Of a stretch of DNA of 7,896 nucleotides, positions 1 through 6,260 are shown in pieces. This DNA comes from Bacillota bacterium. Lineage in GTDB: Bacteria > Bacillota > Clostridia > Christensenellales > SZUA-584. The DNA is taken from the NCBI GenBank assembly GCA_023441905.1, contig JAEZNC010000063.1, positions 1 to 7,896 of the forward strand. Reading direction: 5' to 3'. Made by a program: the position numbers and the translations under genes. Below the pieces are notes generated by a model. It worked only from the letters and a program-made list of their open reading frames with translations, did no database searches and was not told the origin of the DNA. Positions within the stretch are counted from its first letter, which is position 1, and every line of letters begins with the position of its first letter.

Positions 1-366
1 CGCCACCACGCTCACAAACCGCGCGCCACGGTCTTTAATACCTTCAAGGCTTTTCAGCAGCTTCTCATTGTTCTGTTCATCCGTGGCATCTTCGCCCGCG
101 TACCGTGCGGAATAGATGCCCGGCGCGCCGTTCAACGCGTCCACGCATAGCCCCGAATCGTCAGCCAGCGCATCGCAGCCCGCCACCTGGGCTGCTTCAC
201 GCGCCTTTTTAACCGCATTGGCCTCAAAGCTGTCCCCATCCTCTACGACATCAAGGCTGATGCCGGCATCCCTGAGGGATACGACTTCGTCGTAAAAGCC
301 GCCGAGTATTGCTTTAATCTCCCTGACCTTGCCTTGATTGTTCGTTGCTATCAGCAGTCTTCTCAT
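1..366 (-). CDS. rdgB: XTP/dITP diphosphatase (RdgB/HAM1 family), N-terminal 122 codons, cut by window start
   Basis: This enzyme hydrolyses non-canonical purine triphosphates (ITP, dITP, XTP) to the monophosphate and pyrophosphate in the cytoplasm, keeping deaminated bases out of DNA and RNA. Translating the minus strand from ATG 366-364 gives an open frame to the window edge. Family hallmarks are visible: the N-terminal substrate loop ATNNQGKVREI (residues 7-17), DSFEANAVKKA (45-55), and the catalytic block ADDSGLCVDALNGAPGIYSA (68-87), where Asp70 is the expected catalytic acid, then RYAGEDATDEQNNEKLL (88-104). The family is usually about 195-205 aa, so roughly 40% of the protein lies outside the window. 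The start overlaps the rph stop (ATGA), and an AGGAGG sits at 385-380, 13 nt upstream. That spacing is long, so translational coupling to rph is likely. Identification is firm. Confidence 0.95.
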   Translation of the reverse strand, partial: MRRLLIATNNQGKVREIKAILGGFYDEVVSLRDAGISLDVVEDGDSFEANAVKKAREAAQVAGCDALADDSGLCVDALNGAPGIYSARYAGEDATDEQNNEKLLKSLEGIKDRGARFVSVVA

Positions 367-1076
367 CCGCGAAGCGTTTCCTCCTGTATCTTTCGTATCT
401 GCGAGATGCCATGAGCCGCAAGACCCAGCAATTCGCCGAACTGCTCAGGTTCAATCGGGTGCTTTTCACCCGTGCCCTGTACCTCTATAAAGCCGCCCTC
501 ATGCGACATCACCACGTTCACATCCGCCTCGGCGCGGCTGTCTTCCTCATAATTCAAATCGAGCACGCAGGCCCCGTCCACAATGCCGCAGCTTACCGCC
601 GCGATACCGTTGATAACGGGCGATTCGATGATCAAGCCGTCTTTTATCATTCTCTCCACGCATTCACAGAGCGCGACATAGCCGCCCGTGATGGCGGCGG
701 TACGCGTCCCGCCGTCAGCGTCCAGCACGTCGCAGTCAATATGGATGGTGATCCCGGGCATCCGGCCCAAATCCAGCGCGCATCGCAAACTCCGACCGAC
801 CAGACGTCCGATCTCGGTGCTGCGCCCGTCGGGCCGTTTGGATTCCCTCGGCTTTCGCATCGGCGTGCTGGCGGGCAGCATCGCATACTCAGCCGTCAGC
901 CAGCCCTTACCCGCGTTTTCGAGAAACGGCGGCACGCCCGTCTCAAACATGGCTGTACAGAGCACCGTGGTGCCGCCCCATGAAATCAGCGCGCTTCCGT
1001 GTGCGTTTTTTAAATACGTTTTCTGAATCGATAAAGGCCGCAGCTGCTGCGCGGCGCGGCCATCCGCTCTCGTCAT
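363..1076 (-). CDS. rph: Ribonuclease PH
   Basis: RNase PH is a phosphate-dependent 3'-5' exoribonuclease that trims tRNA precursors down to the mature 3' end; the family forms a hexameric ring in the cytoplasm. The 237-aa length is normal (about 240-255). Visible motifs in order are RADGRAAQQLRP at the N-terminus (residues 3-14), GWLTAEYAMLP (58-68), RPDGRSTEIGRLVGRSLR (81-98), the phosphate-binding segment DCDVLDADGGTRTAAITG (114-131) with the GGTRT signature, and LDLNYEEDSRAEADVNVVM (172-190), whose Asp179 and Asp185 match the metal-binding acid pair known in the family. The start ATG is preceded by AAAGGA at 10 nt, and this site overlaps the gerM stop codon (gap between genes 14 nt). It overlaps rdgB by ATGA. 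The order gerM-rph-rdgB is the one known from Bacillus subtilis, which supports both neighbours' calls. Confidence 0.96.
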   Translation of the reverse strand: MTRADGRAAQQLRPLSIQKTYLKNAHGSALISWGGTTVLCTAMFETGVPPFLENAGKGWLTAEYAMLPASTPMRKPRESKRPDGRSTEIGRLVGRSLRCALDLGRMPGITIHIDCDVLDADGGTRTAAITGGYVALCECVERMIKDGLIIESPVINGIAAVSCGIVDGACVLDLNYEEDSRAEADVNVVMSHEGGFIEVQGTGEKHPIEPEQFGELLGLAAHGISQIRKIQEETLRG

Positions 1077-1090
1077 TTGTTTTTTATCCT

Positions 1091-2047
1091 TTATTCAAGT
1101 GTATTCACAAACTCCGGTGTCGCCATCGTTGTCTGCGATGTGGATGAGTATTCCTTACCATCCACCAGTATACGCACTTCATCGATATTGTCAAACTGCA
1201 TCAGCGTGAGTATGATGCTGCGCATCAACGCTTTCTCCTGCTCCGGCTTATCTTTCACCTGCTCAAGCTGCTTGGAGAAATTGATGGATGCCACACCGTT
1301 ATCGTCCACCGTGACGCCGAGCAATTCCGTGTCTTTGGGGAATGCGCTTTTCAGGCCGCCCTGACCGGGCCCTTTTACAAGCTCGCTCATGGCCGCAAAC
1401 GCATCCGCATCGCCGCCCACATACTTCGTGACTGGCACGATGACTGTTCCGGCTTCGTTCTCAAAATAGAGCAGCAGCTTGGAGGCGTCATTTTCGCTTG
1501 AATTCGAGCCAATCACATTAAGGTCAAATGTTTCAAACGCTGCGCTGATGTCTGTTCCGAGAGGCAGCGCATCGGTGCAGCCGTCCTGGCGGATTTTGAC
1601 CTTGTCAATCGTGGGGAATTCCGTCAGCGTGTTAACAAGCGCCATCACCTTGCTCATTTCATCCACGGCATCCTTGCCCTTAATCGCATCGCTGCTGAGC
1701 TCAATGGTTGCGACGCCGTCAGTAATGGATAGGCTGAGCTGCGTGCCTTCCGACAGCACCGGATTAAGCCCCATGTATTTCATCTGTGAATCAGCATTGG
1801 AATCGGCCACCAGTTCGTTCACGGTGGCAGCGCCGATGCCCTCCACCCACTCTATCTGCTTCATCACGGGCACGATATAACCGTAATCGTCCTCGAAATA
1901 AAGCACGGTATCTCTCATATTGGCGTCAGTTTCCTCTATATTGGCCGCCGGTATTTCTTCATACGGTTCTTCTTCCTTCGCGCCGCAGCCTGCAAAACCG
2001 ATCACAAGAATCACCGCGACGAGCATAGCCAATGCCTTTTTCAGCAT
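1091..2047 (-). CDS. gerM: GerM-like lipoprotein with two GerMN domains
   Basis: This is a predicted membrane-anchored lipoprotein. The N-terminus has Lys-Lys, a hydrophobic stretch and the lipobox GFAGC, so the mature protein would start at that Cys (residue 21 from this start) and face outward. Two similar GerMN units follow, at roughly residues 47-174 and 190-300. Each begins with an LYFE strand (DTVLYFEDD, SKLLLYFENE) and has the pattern NELV/SELVKGP, then L.V....GVA.I.(L/F)S. In Bacillus, GerM takes part in spore coat and cortex morphogenesis and germination; the same role here is inferred. Two ATGs are possible, at 2053 and 2047. GGAGG (2059-2055) lies 1-2 nt from the first but 7 nt from the second, so 2047 is chosen. 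Synteny with rph and rdgB supports the name. A 66-nt gap separates it from the upstream transporter gene, so it may have its own promoter, though I could not pick convincing boxes. Confidence 0.85.
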   Translation of the reverse strand: MLKKALAMLVAVILVIGFAGCGAKEEEPYEEIPAANIEETDANMRDTVLYFEDDYGYIVPVMKQIEWVEGIGAATVNELVADSNADSQMKYMGLNPVLSEGTQLSLSITDGVATIELSSDAIKGKDAVDEMSKVMALVNTLTEFPTIDKVKIRQDGCTDALPLGTDISAAFETFDLNVIGSNSSENDASKLLLYFENEAGTVIVPVTKYVGGDADAFAAMSELVKGPGQGGLKSAFPKDTELLGVTVDDNGVASINFSKQLEQVKDKPEQEKALMRSIILTLMQFDNIDEVRILVDGKEYSSTSQTTMATPEFVNTLE

Positions 2048-2113
2048 ACCCATTCCTCCCCCTGTGTGCTTTTTTACAAGTATATTAGGGGAAGTGAACG
2101 CATATGATTGCGC

Positions 2114-3031
2114 CTAAGTATTATTGCCCAATATAAAGCTGTTTTCGTTTCCGGTCGGGTTCACATGCACCACGACATCAATCACGGACGGATATGCGCT
2201 GCGAATGGCGCCGCTGACCGCGTCTGCCACCGCATGCCCCTCGTAAACGCTGAGGCTTCCGTTAACTTCAATGGCCGCGTCCACGAGCAGCCCGCGGCCC
2301 ATACGCCTGCAGTGGAGCCAGCAAAGCGCCTCGACGCCCGGCGCACCGGCCGCGAGAGCGCGCAGCGCGTCCATTGTTTCATCGTCAGGCGCGGCATCCA
2401 GCAGCATCCGGCTCGATTCGGTGATGATCGAGAGCGCGGTTTTGACGATCACACCGCTGATCAGTATCGCCACAACAGGCTCCGCGTAGACCGTCAGCGC
2501 CGGTATACCCGTCAATTGGCCCGCGAAAGACAGCATGATGGCCAGCGCCGCGCCGGACGTCGCGAAGAGATCGTTGCGGTGATCCATCGCGTTTGTCATC
2601 ACGGCAATGGAATTCAGCCGGTTTCCCGCGGCATACGTGACTCTGAACATCACAGCCTTTACCGCGATAGACACAAGCGCCGCTGCCAATGCCATTAGGC
2701 TCGGCTCTCCCGACTCCCCTATGAGCATGGCATTTACCGCATCGTAAACGATGAGCGCCGTTGCGGCGGCGACGACAATGCCGACAATAAACGAAACAAG
2801 AGCTTCCATTTTGCCGTGGCCATAGTGATGGTCTTTATCTTTTGGCCTCAGTGCATAGCGCAGCCCAAGCAGCACCACGACGGTATTGACCACATCGCCC
2901 GCCGAATTGAACGCATCGGCTTTAAGCGCTTCGCTGCTCGCTATGTACCCCACTGTGCCCTTAAGAATCAGCAACGCAATATTGCCTATAAAACAAAATG
3001 TGATAATGGAAACACCCTTGTCTTTTTGCAC
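2114..3031 (-). CDS. Cation diffusion facilitator (CDF) family transporter, probably Mn(II)-type exporter
   Basis: This is a 305-aa integral membrane transporter of the CDF family, which exports divalent metal ions using the proton gradient. Six hydrophobic segments are followed by a cytoplasmic C-terminal domain (about residues 205-295) of the usual ferredoxin-like type. Family hallmarks are SSEALKADAFNSAGD (residues 32-46) in TM2, the DKDHHYGHGKMEAL loop (65-78), and NAMDHRNDLFATSG (147-160) in TM5. The transport-site positions read Asn42/Asp46 in TM2 and Asp150/Asp154 in TM5, not the His-xxx-Asp pairs of typical zinc exporters. From memory, Bacillus MneP-type manganese exporters share this N-xxx-D and D-xxx-D arrangement, so manganese is the favoured substrate, by inference. 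The start is GTG at 3031-3029, preceded by GGAG with 8 nt spacing. It is first in the minus-strand block and may be cotranscribed with gerM. The family is firm; the metal is not. Confidence 0.9.
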   Translation of the reverse strand: MQKDKGVSIITFCFIGNIALLILKGTVGYIASSEALKADAFNSAGDVVNTVVVLLGLRYALRPKDKDHHYGHGKMEALVSFIVGIVVAAATALIVYDAVNAMLIGESGEPSLMALAAALVSIAVKAVMFRVTYAAGNRLNSIAVMTNAMDHRNDLFATSGAALAIMLSFAGQLTGIPALTVYAEPVVAILISGVIVKTALSIITESSRMLLDAAPDDETMDALRALAAGAPGVEALCWLHCRRMGRGLLVDAAIEVNGSLSVYEGHAVADAVSGAIRSAYPSVIDVVVHVNPTGNENSFILGNNT

Positions 3032-3104
3032 CGTAAAATCTCCGCTGTGAAATACGCATCAAAACACGCGCATGATTATGATATCAATAATGAGCAAATA
3101 ATAA

Positions 3105-3121
3105 AAGGAAATTCCTTGGAG
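3105..3121 (+). promoter_or_regulatory. Strong ribosome binding site next to a short palindrome
   Basis: GGAGG (about 3118-3122) lies 6 nt before the ATG at 3129 and fixes that start. Immediately before it, AAGGAA-A-TTCCTT (3105-3117) is a perfect 6-bp palindrome with a 1-nt centre. Such a short stem with a 1-nt loop would be poorly stable as RNA, so a DNA-binding site is as likely as an RNA element. The rest of the 97-nt divergent region between the transporter and this gene is AT-rich, but no well-spaced -35/-10 pair was found on either strand. Confidence 0.4.
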
Positions 3122-3128
3122 GATCCGT

Positions 3129-3584
3129 ATGAAATTCGAGGTCGTCACCAACGTGTATGAATGGAATGACGCGAGCCTAATTGGCGCGTTGCATATTGAG
3201 CTGGATGGCAACCCCTTTCCCGAAAATCGTTGGGCAGGCAGCATCAGCGAAACGATGATTATGTGGACGGAAAATCTGATGAGCCTGCTGGAGTCGGGCC
3301 CGGGCGGCAGTGAAGAGTTCTATTTCGCCGGCTCCTCTTACTCTTTCTTGATCCGGCAAAACGGCGCAAGCCAGGCCAAGGTGAGTCTGCTGGAAAATGC
3401 GAGACCACAGAACGATTCAACATATGAGGTGTCGTTTTTCGGCTTTGTCAGCGCTGTTTTCTTTACAATAGACACGCTGATTGATGACAGCCGGTTTGAC
3501 GAGATTCAGCAGGTGAGGCGGCTCAAGAACATGGCACAACGGTTAAAAAAAGCATCGGAAGCGCACGGCTATCATTTCGAATAG
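3129..3584 (+). CDS. Hypothetical protein, 151 aa, cytoplasmic
   Basis: I do not recognise this protein. It starts MKFEVVTNVYEWNDASLIGA, has no signal peptide, and contains no convincing membrane segment; the most hydrophobic stretch, VSFFGFVSAVFFTIDTLIDD (about residues 99-118), is short and flanked by acidic residues. The C-terminal third (about 119-150) is charged and probably helical, with QQVRRLKNMAQRLKKASEAH. Composition suggests a small alpha/beta soluble protein. The gene is real on several counts: a strong GGAGG ribosome binding site, codon composition like the chromosomal block to its left, and a clean hairpin across its stop codon. It is transcribed divergently from the CDF transporter and convergently with the 63-aa gene, so it is probably monocistronic. 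Nothing nearby suggests a function. Confidence 0.75.
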   Translation: MKFEVVTNVYEWNDASLIGALHIELDGNPFPENRWAGSISETMIMWTENLMSLLESGPGGSEEFYFAGSSYSFLIRQNGASQAKVSLLENARPQNDSTYEVSFFGFVSAVFFTIDTLIDDSRFDEIQQVRRLKNMAQRLKKASEAHGYHFE

Positions 3585-3610
3585 CTTTTTCGCCATCACT
3601 CGAAAAAGCT
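3583..3610. terminator. Perfect 10-bp hairpin overlapping a stop codon, possible bidirectional terminator
   Basis: AGCTTTTTCG (3583-3592) and CGAAAAAGCT (3601-3610) are perfect inverted repeats with an 8-nt loop. The left arm begins inside the TAG stop (3582-3584) of the 151-aa gene. It sits between two convergent genes, where a shared terminator is expected. However, no U-tract follows on either strand; the T run is inside the stem. Termination is therefore only a likely role, and a transcript-stabilising 3' hairpin is the alternative. Confidence 0.5.
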
Positions 3611-3687
3611 GCCGACAGCAGCGCAACATTCAATTATAGTTTTCGTAAAATGAGATCGTCAAATAGCATTGGGTTATTAGTATTGAT

Positions 3688-3879
3688 TTAGTTCGGATAA
3701 GCAGTTTGTCCTGTGGCGGCGAGCTCCATGACCTTGCCTGCTTTGAGCAGTTCTTTAACCTCATCCGGGGAATAGATCATCACCTGATCATCAAGGCCGT
3801 CGTCCGGTGCGAATACCAGCTCGCTGTCCCAAGTGCCCACAAGTTTGTAGACACGGCCCCGTTTCGTGATTATTGTCAT
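3688..3879 (-). CDS. Hypothetical small protein, 63 aa
   Basis: This is an unrecognised small soluble protein beginning MTIITKRGRVYKLVGTWDSE and ending ATGQTAYPN. It has a basic, beta-like N-terminus (about residues 1-20), an acidic middle (FAPDDGLDDQ, about 23-32), and a predicted amphipathic helix SPDEVKELLKAGKVMELAA (about 37-55). No signal peptide, Cys pair or membrane segment is present. An upstream in-frame ATG at 3909 would add ten residues, but GGAGG lies 9 nt before the ATG at 3879, which is chosen. The gene is convergent with the 151-aa gene and divergent from the AT-rich cassette. Its own composition is chromosomal in style, so it marks the last gene before the AT-rich region. Function unknown. 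Confidence 0.65.
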   Translation of the reverse strand: MTIITKRGRVYKLVGTWDSELVFAPDDGLDDQVMIYSPDEVKELLKAGKVMELAATGQTAYPN

Positions 3880-3913
3880 TAATGTATTCCTCCGCCTATA
3901 TAGTTTCATTAAG

Positions 3914-3940
3914 CCACTTCAGACACAAAATAGCAAGTGG
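3914..3940. repeat. Imperfectly spaced inverted repeat CCACTT/AAGTGG
   Basis: CCACTT (3914-3919) and AAGTGG (3935-3940) form a 6-bp inverted repeat separated by 15 nt, upstream of the 63-aa gene where a promoter is expected. It could be an operator half-site pair. The repeat is short enough to be chance. Confidence 0.2.
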
Positions 3941-4005
3941 TAAAATCAAGTATTGTGATATTTTTAACCAAATAATAAATCTCTCTTTATTAGCAAAGAT
4001 AGCTA

Positions 4006-4034
4006 TTGAAATTTTTGTATTATAATGCTATTAT
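4006..4034 (+). promoter_or_regulatory. Predicted sigma-A promoter of the accessory cassette
   Basis: TTGAAA (4006-4011) and TATTAT (4029-4034) are separated by exactly 17 bp; each matches its consensus box at five of six positions. A perfect TATAAT at 4021-4026 falls in the spacer but has no -35 partner at 16-18 bp. Transcription would start near 4041, giving a leader of about 170 nt before the secreted-protein gene. This is the best promoter seen in the window, and it points into the plus-strand cassette. Confidence 0.55.
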
Positions 4035-4214
4035 TCAATCAAAAATAGAAGGAGATGGTTTATTTTGAGGGATTTATAAAAAAGCCCTTACAAAACCAAA
4101 TGCCCGAGAAGCATTATCGTTTTTACGATAAGAGGTAAAGTAAGGACTATAAAACAGGTTAGCTTTTGAGTTGGTAATTGTCAATGAAAAATCGCTTAAA
4201 GAAAGGTGAAAAAA
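4035..4214 (+). other. Long leader region with a possible 27-codon ORF and a hairpin
   Basis: The stretch between the predicted start site and the first clear gene is unusually long. It contains AGAAGGAG (4047-4054) directly abutting an ATG at 4055 that opens a 27-codon frame ending at TAA 4136-4138 (MVYFEGFIKKPL... ending HYRFYDKR). The ribosome binding site is too close for efficient initiation, so translation is doubtful. Within it, TTATCGT (4114-4120) and ACGATAA (4125-4131) form a 7-bp stem with a TTTT loop. A leader-peptide attenuator, a decayed coding fragment, or plain untranslated leader are all possible. No known riboswitch class was recognised. Confidence 0.3.
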
Positions 4215-4595
4215 ATGAAAAAGAAAATATTAATCTGTTCATTATTGGTCGCTCTGATTCTGTCTATAGCTTCCACTGCATTTTGCATTAGCTATGATGG
4301 CTCAGCTGTATATTCTTTCAATACTGGTTCAATATACTTTTCTGACATAAATTTGCCAGGAGAGAATCATTGCACACTTTGTCAAGTTGATATATATGGT
4401 ACTTATTACCCAGATAGAGAAGAATCTTGGCTCATAGAATCTGGCGGGGATAGGAGATCAACTACTCAAACAATAGGTGCTGGTCAAACTGCCAATCATG
4501 CTCCAAGCAGAACAGGTTCCCTGAAACTTCATTTAGTGAACCACGATTATTATGGCAACTACCCAATGCATGCCATGGGAACGTACAAACGGTAA
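4215..4595 (+). CDS. Secreted small protein, 126 aa, with CxxC motif
   Basis: This protein is predicted to be exported through Sec. It starts MKKK, followed by a hydrophobic core (about residues 5-19) and a likely signal peptidase I site after Ala22 or Cys24 (STAFC/ISYDG). The mature part of about 102 residues is rich in Gly, Ser, Tyr and Asn. It holds a CxxC (Cys53, Cys56, HCTLCQV), an IESGGDRRSTTQTIGAGQT stretch (74-92), and a His/Tyr-rich tail (HLVNHDYYGNYPMHAMGTYKR, from about 106). The small beta-rich look and the adjoining membrane genes weakly recall class II or lactococcin-972-type secreted peptides. I see no decisive family match. AAAGG sits about 8 nt before ATG 4215, so this is preferred over the GTG at 4206. 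The gene is followed by a strong hairpin and lies in strongly AT-rich DNA. Function unknown; a secreted toxin, signal or envelope protein are all possible. Confidence 0.75.
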   Translation: MKKKILICSLLVALILSIASTAFCISYDGSAVYSFNTGSIYFSDINLPGENHCTLCQVDIYGTYYPDREESWLIESGGDRRSTTQTIGAGQTANHAPSRTGSLKLHLVNHDYYGNYPMHAMGTYKR

Positions 4596-4612
4596 AAAAA
4601 TATATTTTGTTC

Positions 4613-4651
4613 AGAAATTATAACCGGGGTTAATCCCCGGTTATAATTTCT
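4613..4651 (+). terminator. Perfect 17-bp hairpin after the secreted-protein gene, likely partial terminator or processing stem
   Basis: The arms 4613-4629 (AGAAATTATAACCGGGG) and 4635-4651 (CCCCGGTTATAATTTCT) are exact reverse complements around a TTAAT loop. The GC-rich top CCGGGG/CCCCGG is followed by an A/T-rich lower stem ending in TTTCT. The 3' arm could act as a weak U-rich tail, but no separate U-tract follows. Located 17 nt after the secreted-protein stop and 17 nt before the next start, it would let the small protein's mRNA be more abundant or more stable than the downstream membrane genes, which presumably depend on readthrough. Confidence 0.75.
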
Positions 4652-4668
4652 AAGTTACGAGGTTTAAT

Positions 4669-5484
4669 ATGAAATATATACTATACAGATTTAAACTTAT
4701 TAAAACATGGCGTTGGATTGCGGTATCCATATTCTTACTAGGATTATCATCAGAATCATTTAAAACACTGTCTTTCTATGGCCTGCAACCAACTTTATTA
4801 GAATTAATTATTAAACAAACAAATAATGTATCAACACTATCTTTATATTTCATATTTCTTATTATAATATTTGATATAGGATTAAATGACATTCCAACAT
4901 TGGAAATATCGATAAAACAAAGCCGCATATTTCAAGATTATTTTTTTGTTTATGCAATTTCCCTTTTGTATTTAATACTAATTATAATTATTAATATTTT
5001 ATACATCCTTTTGATCTCAGGCAATCTAAATTTGAGCAATGAATGGGTCACGGCTCCTCTTTTTACGGATAGTTGGGCGTCCATTCCCGCTTTGGATGTA
5101 AACGGTATCACCCCTTTATCTGCATCAGCAATTTCATTTCTTCTTTTGACCTTTCGTTTTGGTTTGTTCACTTTTCTTGTTTTTACTATAAACCAAAACT
5201 GCAAACAGCATCCATGGGGATATCTAGGCGGTCTGATAATTTGCCTTATAGATGCTGTGGCATACTACACATTTAACGTTGTCAATCTGGCGGGTATTTT
5301 TCCGTTTGAACACTCATTTTTATATTCAGTTATGAACCTCACATCCAGTATATCGCTGAATATTCTAATCAGTGTTTTATATTGGGTTGCTCTTTCCAGT
5401 CTAAGCGGCATTGCACTCGTTTGTCTTAGGAGATCTAAAAAACTGACAAGGCGGTATAGACATGAAGCAAATCATCTTTTTTGA
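4669..5484 (+). CDS. Polytopic membrane protein, 271 aa, ABC-2 permease-like
   Basis: This is an integral membrane protein with about six hydrophobic segments, at residues 16-29, 55-72, 90-117, 151-174, 183-203 and 224-253. A short basic N-terminus and a strongly basic C-terminal tail (RRSKKLTRRYRHEANHLF) suggest both ends face the cytoplasm. The size, the W-rich first segment (TWRWIAVS) and pairing with a second similar-sized membrane protein resemble ABC-2-type permease halves, but I see no diagnostic motif, so this is a fold-level guess. GAGG lies 6 nt before the ATG. The gene end overlaps the start of the next gene by 23 nt, so the two are translated together and probably form one complex. 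No ATPase gene adjoins it in the window. Alternatives are an immunity protein or an unrelated membrane family. The DNA is very AT-rich. Confidence 0.75.
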   Translation: MKYILYRFKLIKTWRWIAVSIFLLGLSSESFKTLSFYGLQPTLLELIIKQTNNVSTLSLYFIFLIIIFDIGLNDIPTLEISIKQSRIFQDYFFVYAISLLYLILIIIINILYILLISGNLNLSNEWVTAPLFTDSWASIPALDVNGITPLSASAISFLLLTFRFGLFTFLVFTINQNCKQHPWGYLGGLIICLIDAVAYYTFNVVNLAGIFPFEHSFLYSVMNLTSSISLNILISVLYWVALSSLSGIALVCLRRSKKLTRRYRHEANHLF

Positions 5485-6241
5485 TATAAGAAAAGCTTAT
5501 CGTTCAGTTAGATTCTGGATTGCCGCAGGGGCTATCATTTTGTCTGCAATTATTAACCTCTCACAGGTCCAATGGTATGACCCATCTGTGAAGTTTGGCG
5601 TATTCGGGCTTTTTATATATGGTAATATTGACTACAATCCACTAATGTCCTATATAGCCCCATTTATTCCTGCCTTAGCTTCCAGTAGAATTAATGTTTT
5701 ACCTACAGAAAATATTTCAGAGCGTAATGACTTCAAAAATCATGTATTAGGGCATTCTATTTCATCAATGATCGTTGGAGGCAGTGTTTTCCTATTTTCA
5801 TTCTTGATAATATTTTTAGGATGCTTTGTTATTGATCCTTCACCCATTACAACTTTTGAGCCGTTTGGTTTATTCAAAGAGGTTTTTTACATCTCTATGC
5901 CTGTATACATATTATTGTTTGTTGTTCACTCCACAATTTTTGGTGCCATTTACGCCTTGTTCGGCACAGGAATCACTCTTATAACTAAAAGCAATGCAAT
6001 GGGGTTAGTGATGCCGGGTGTAATATATCATAGCATATATTATATTGGTACTTTTTTTTCTCAAACATTCTTATCTTGGATAACCATTCTGTTCCCTGTC
6101 ATACCTTTTAATTTCGGTGGACTGGATGTGCCTCTTTGGAAAAACTCACTTGATTTGGGTCTAAGTCTAATAGCCTCTATTACCATTAGCGTTATTGGAT
6201 ATTCAAAAATAAAAAAAGGTTTAATTTCCAACTCCTTTTAA
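5462..6241 (+). CDS. Polytopic membrane protein, 259 aa, ABC-2 permease-like
   Basis: This is a second membrane protein, partner to the preceding one. Hydrophobic segments lie at about residues 17-34, 58-74, 99-125, 140-172, 179-200, 205-217 and 231-247, with a basic end (SKIKKGLISNSF). The N-terminus MKQIIFFDIRKAYRSVRFWI is the cytoplasmic amphipathic lead-in common in ABC-2 permeases. A large outward or inward loop (about 75-98, NVLPTENISERNDFKNHVLG) precedes the third segment. The gene starts inside the previous gene (23-nt overlap), with AAGGCGG 7 nt upstream of its ATG, which points to translational coupling and a heteromeric membrane complex. The next gene follows after 31 nt with its own strong ribosome binding site, so one operon is likely. 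Neither membrane protein has nucleotide-binding motifs, so an ATPase, if needed, is encoded elsewhere. Confidence 0.75.
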   Translation: MKQIIFFDIRKAYRSVRFWIAAGAIILSAIINLSQVQWYDPSVKFGVFGLFIYGNIDYNPLMSYIAPFIPALASSRINVLPTENISERNDFKNHVLGHSISSMIVGGSVFLFSFLIIFLGCFVIDPSPITTFEPFGLFKEVFYISMPVYILLFVVHSTIFGAIYALFGTGITLITKSNAMGLVMPGVIYHSIYYIGTFFSQTFLSWITILFPVIPFNFGGLDVPLWKNSLDLGLSLIASITISVIGYSKIKKGLISNSF

Positions 6242-6260
6242 ATTGCACGATAAATTAATC

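Noticed and set aside
345..983. 212-aa plus-strand open frame opposite rph
   Set aside because: It is antisense to a firmly identified RNase PH, has no ribosome binding site, and has a low-complexity His/Arg-rich translation typical of a GC-rich shadow frame.
2108..2698. 196-aa plus-strand open frame opposite the CDF transporter
   Set aside because: Arg/His-rich translation without any domain, lying fully within a clear transporter gene on the other strand.
4021..4026. Perfect TATAAT as the -10 box of the cassette promoter
   Set aside because: No -35-like hexamer lies 16-18 bp upstream. The TTGAAA/TATTAT pair with 17-bp spacing (4006-4034) fits better, though TATAAT could contribute as an alternative.
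4055..4138. Remnant of a group II intron reverse transcriptase, suggested by HYRFYDKR
   Set aside because: Only a few residues resemble the RFY..YDK pattern of such enzymes, no further reverse transcriptase sequence follows, and no intron structure is visible.
4613..4651. Terminal inverted repeat of an insertion sequence
   Set aside because: It is a tight hairpin with a 5-nt loop, not two distant ends. No transposase or target-site duplication is present in the window.
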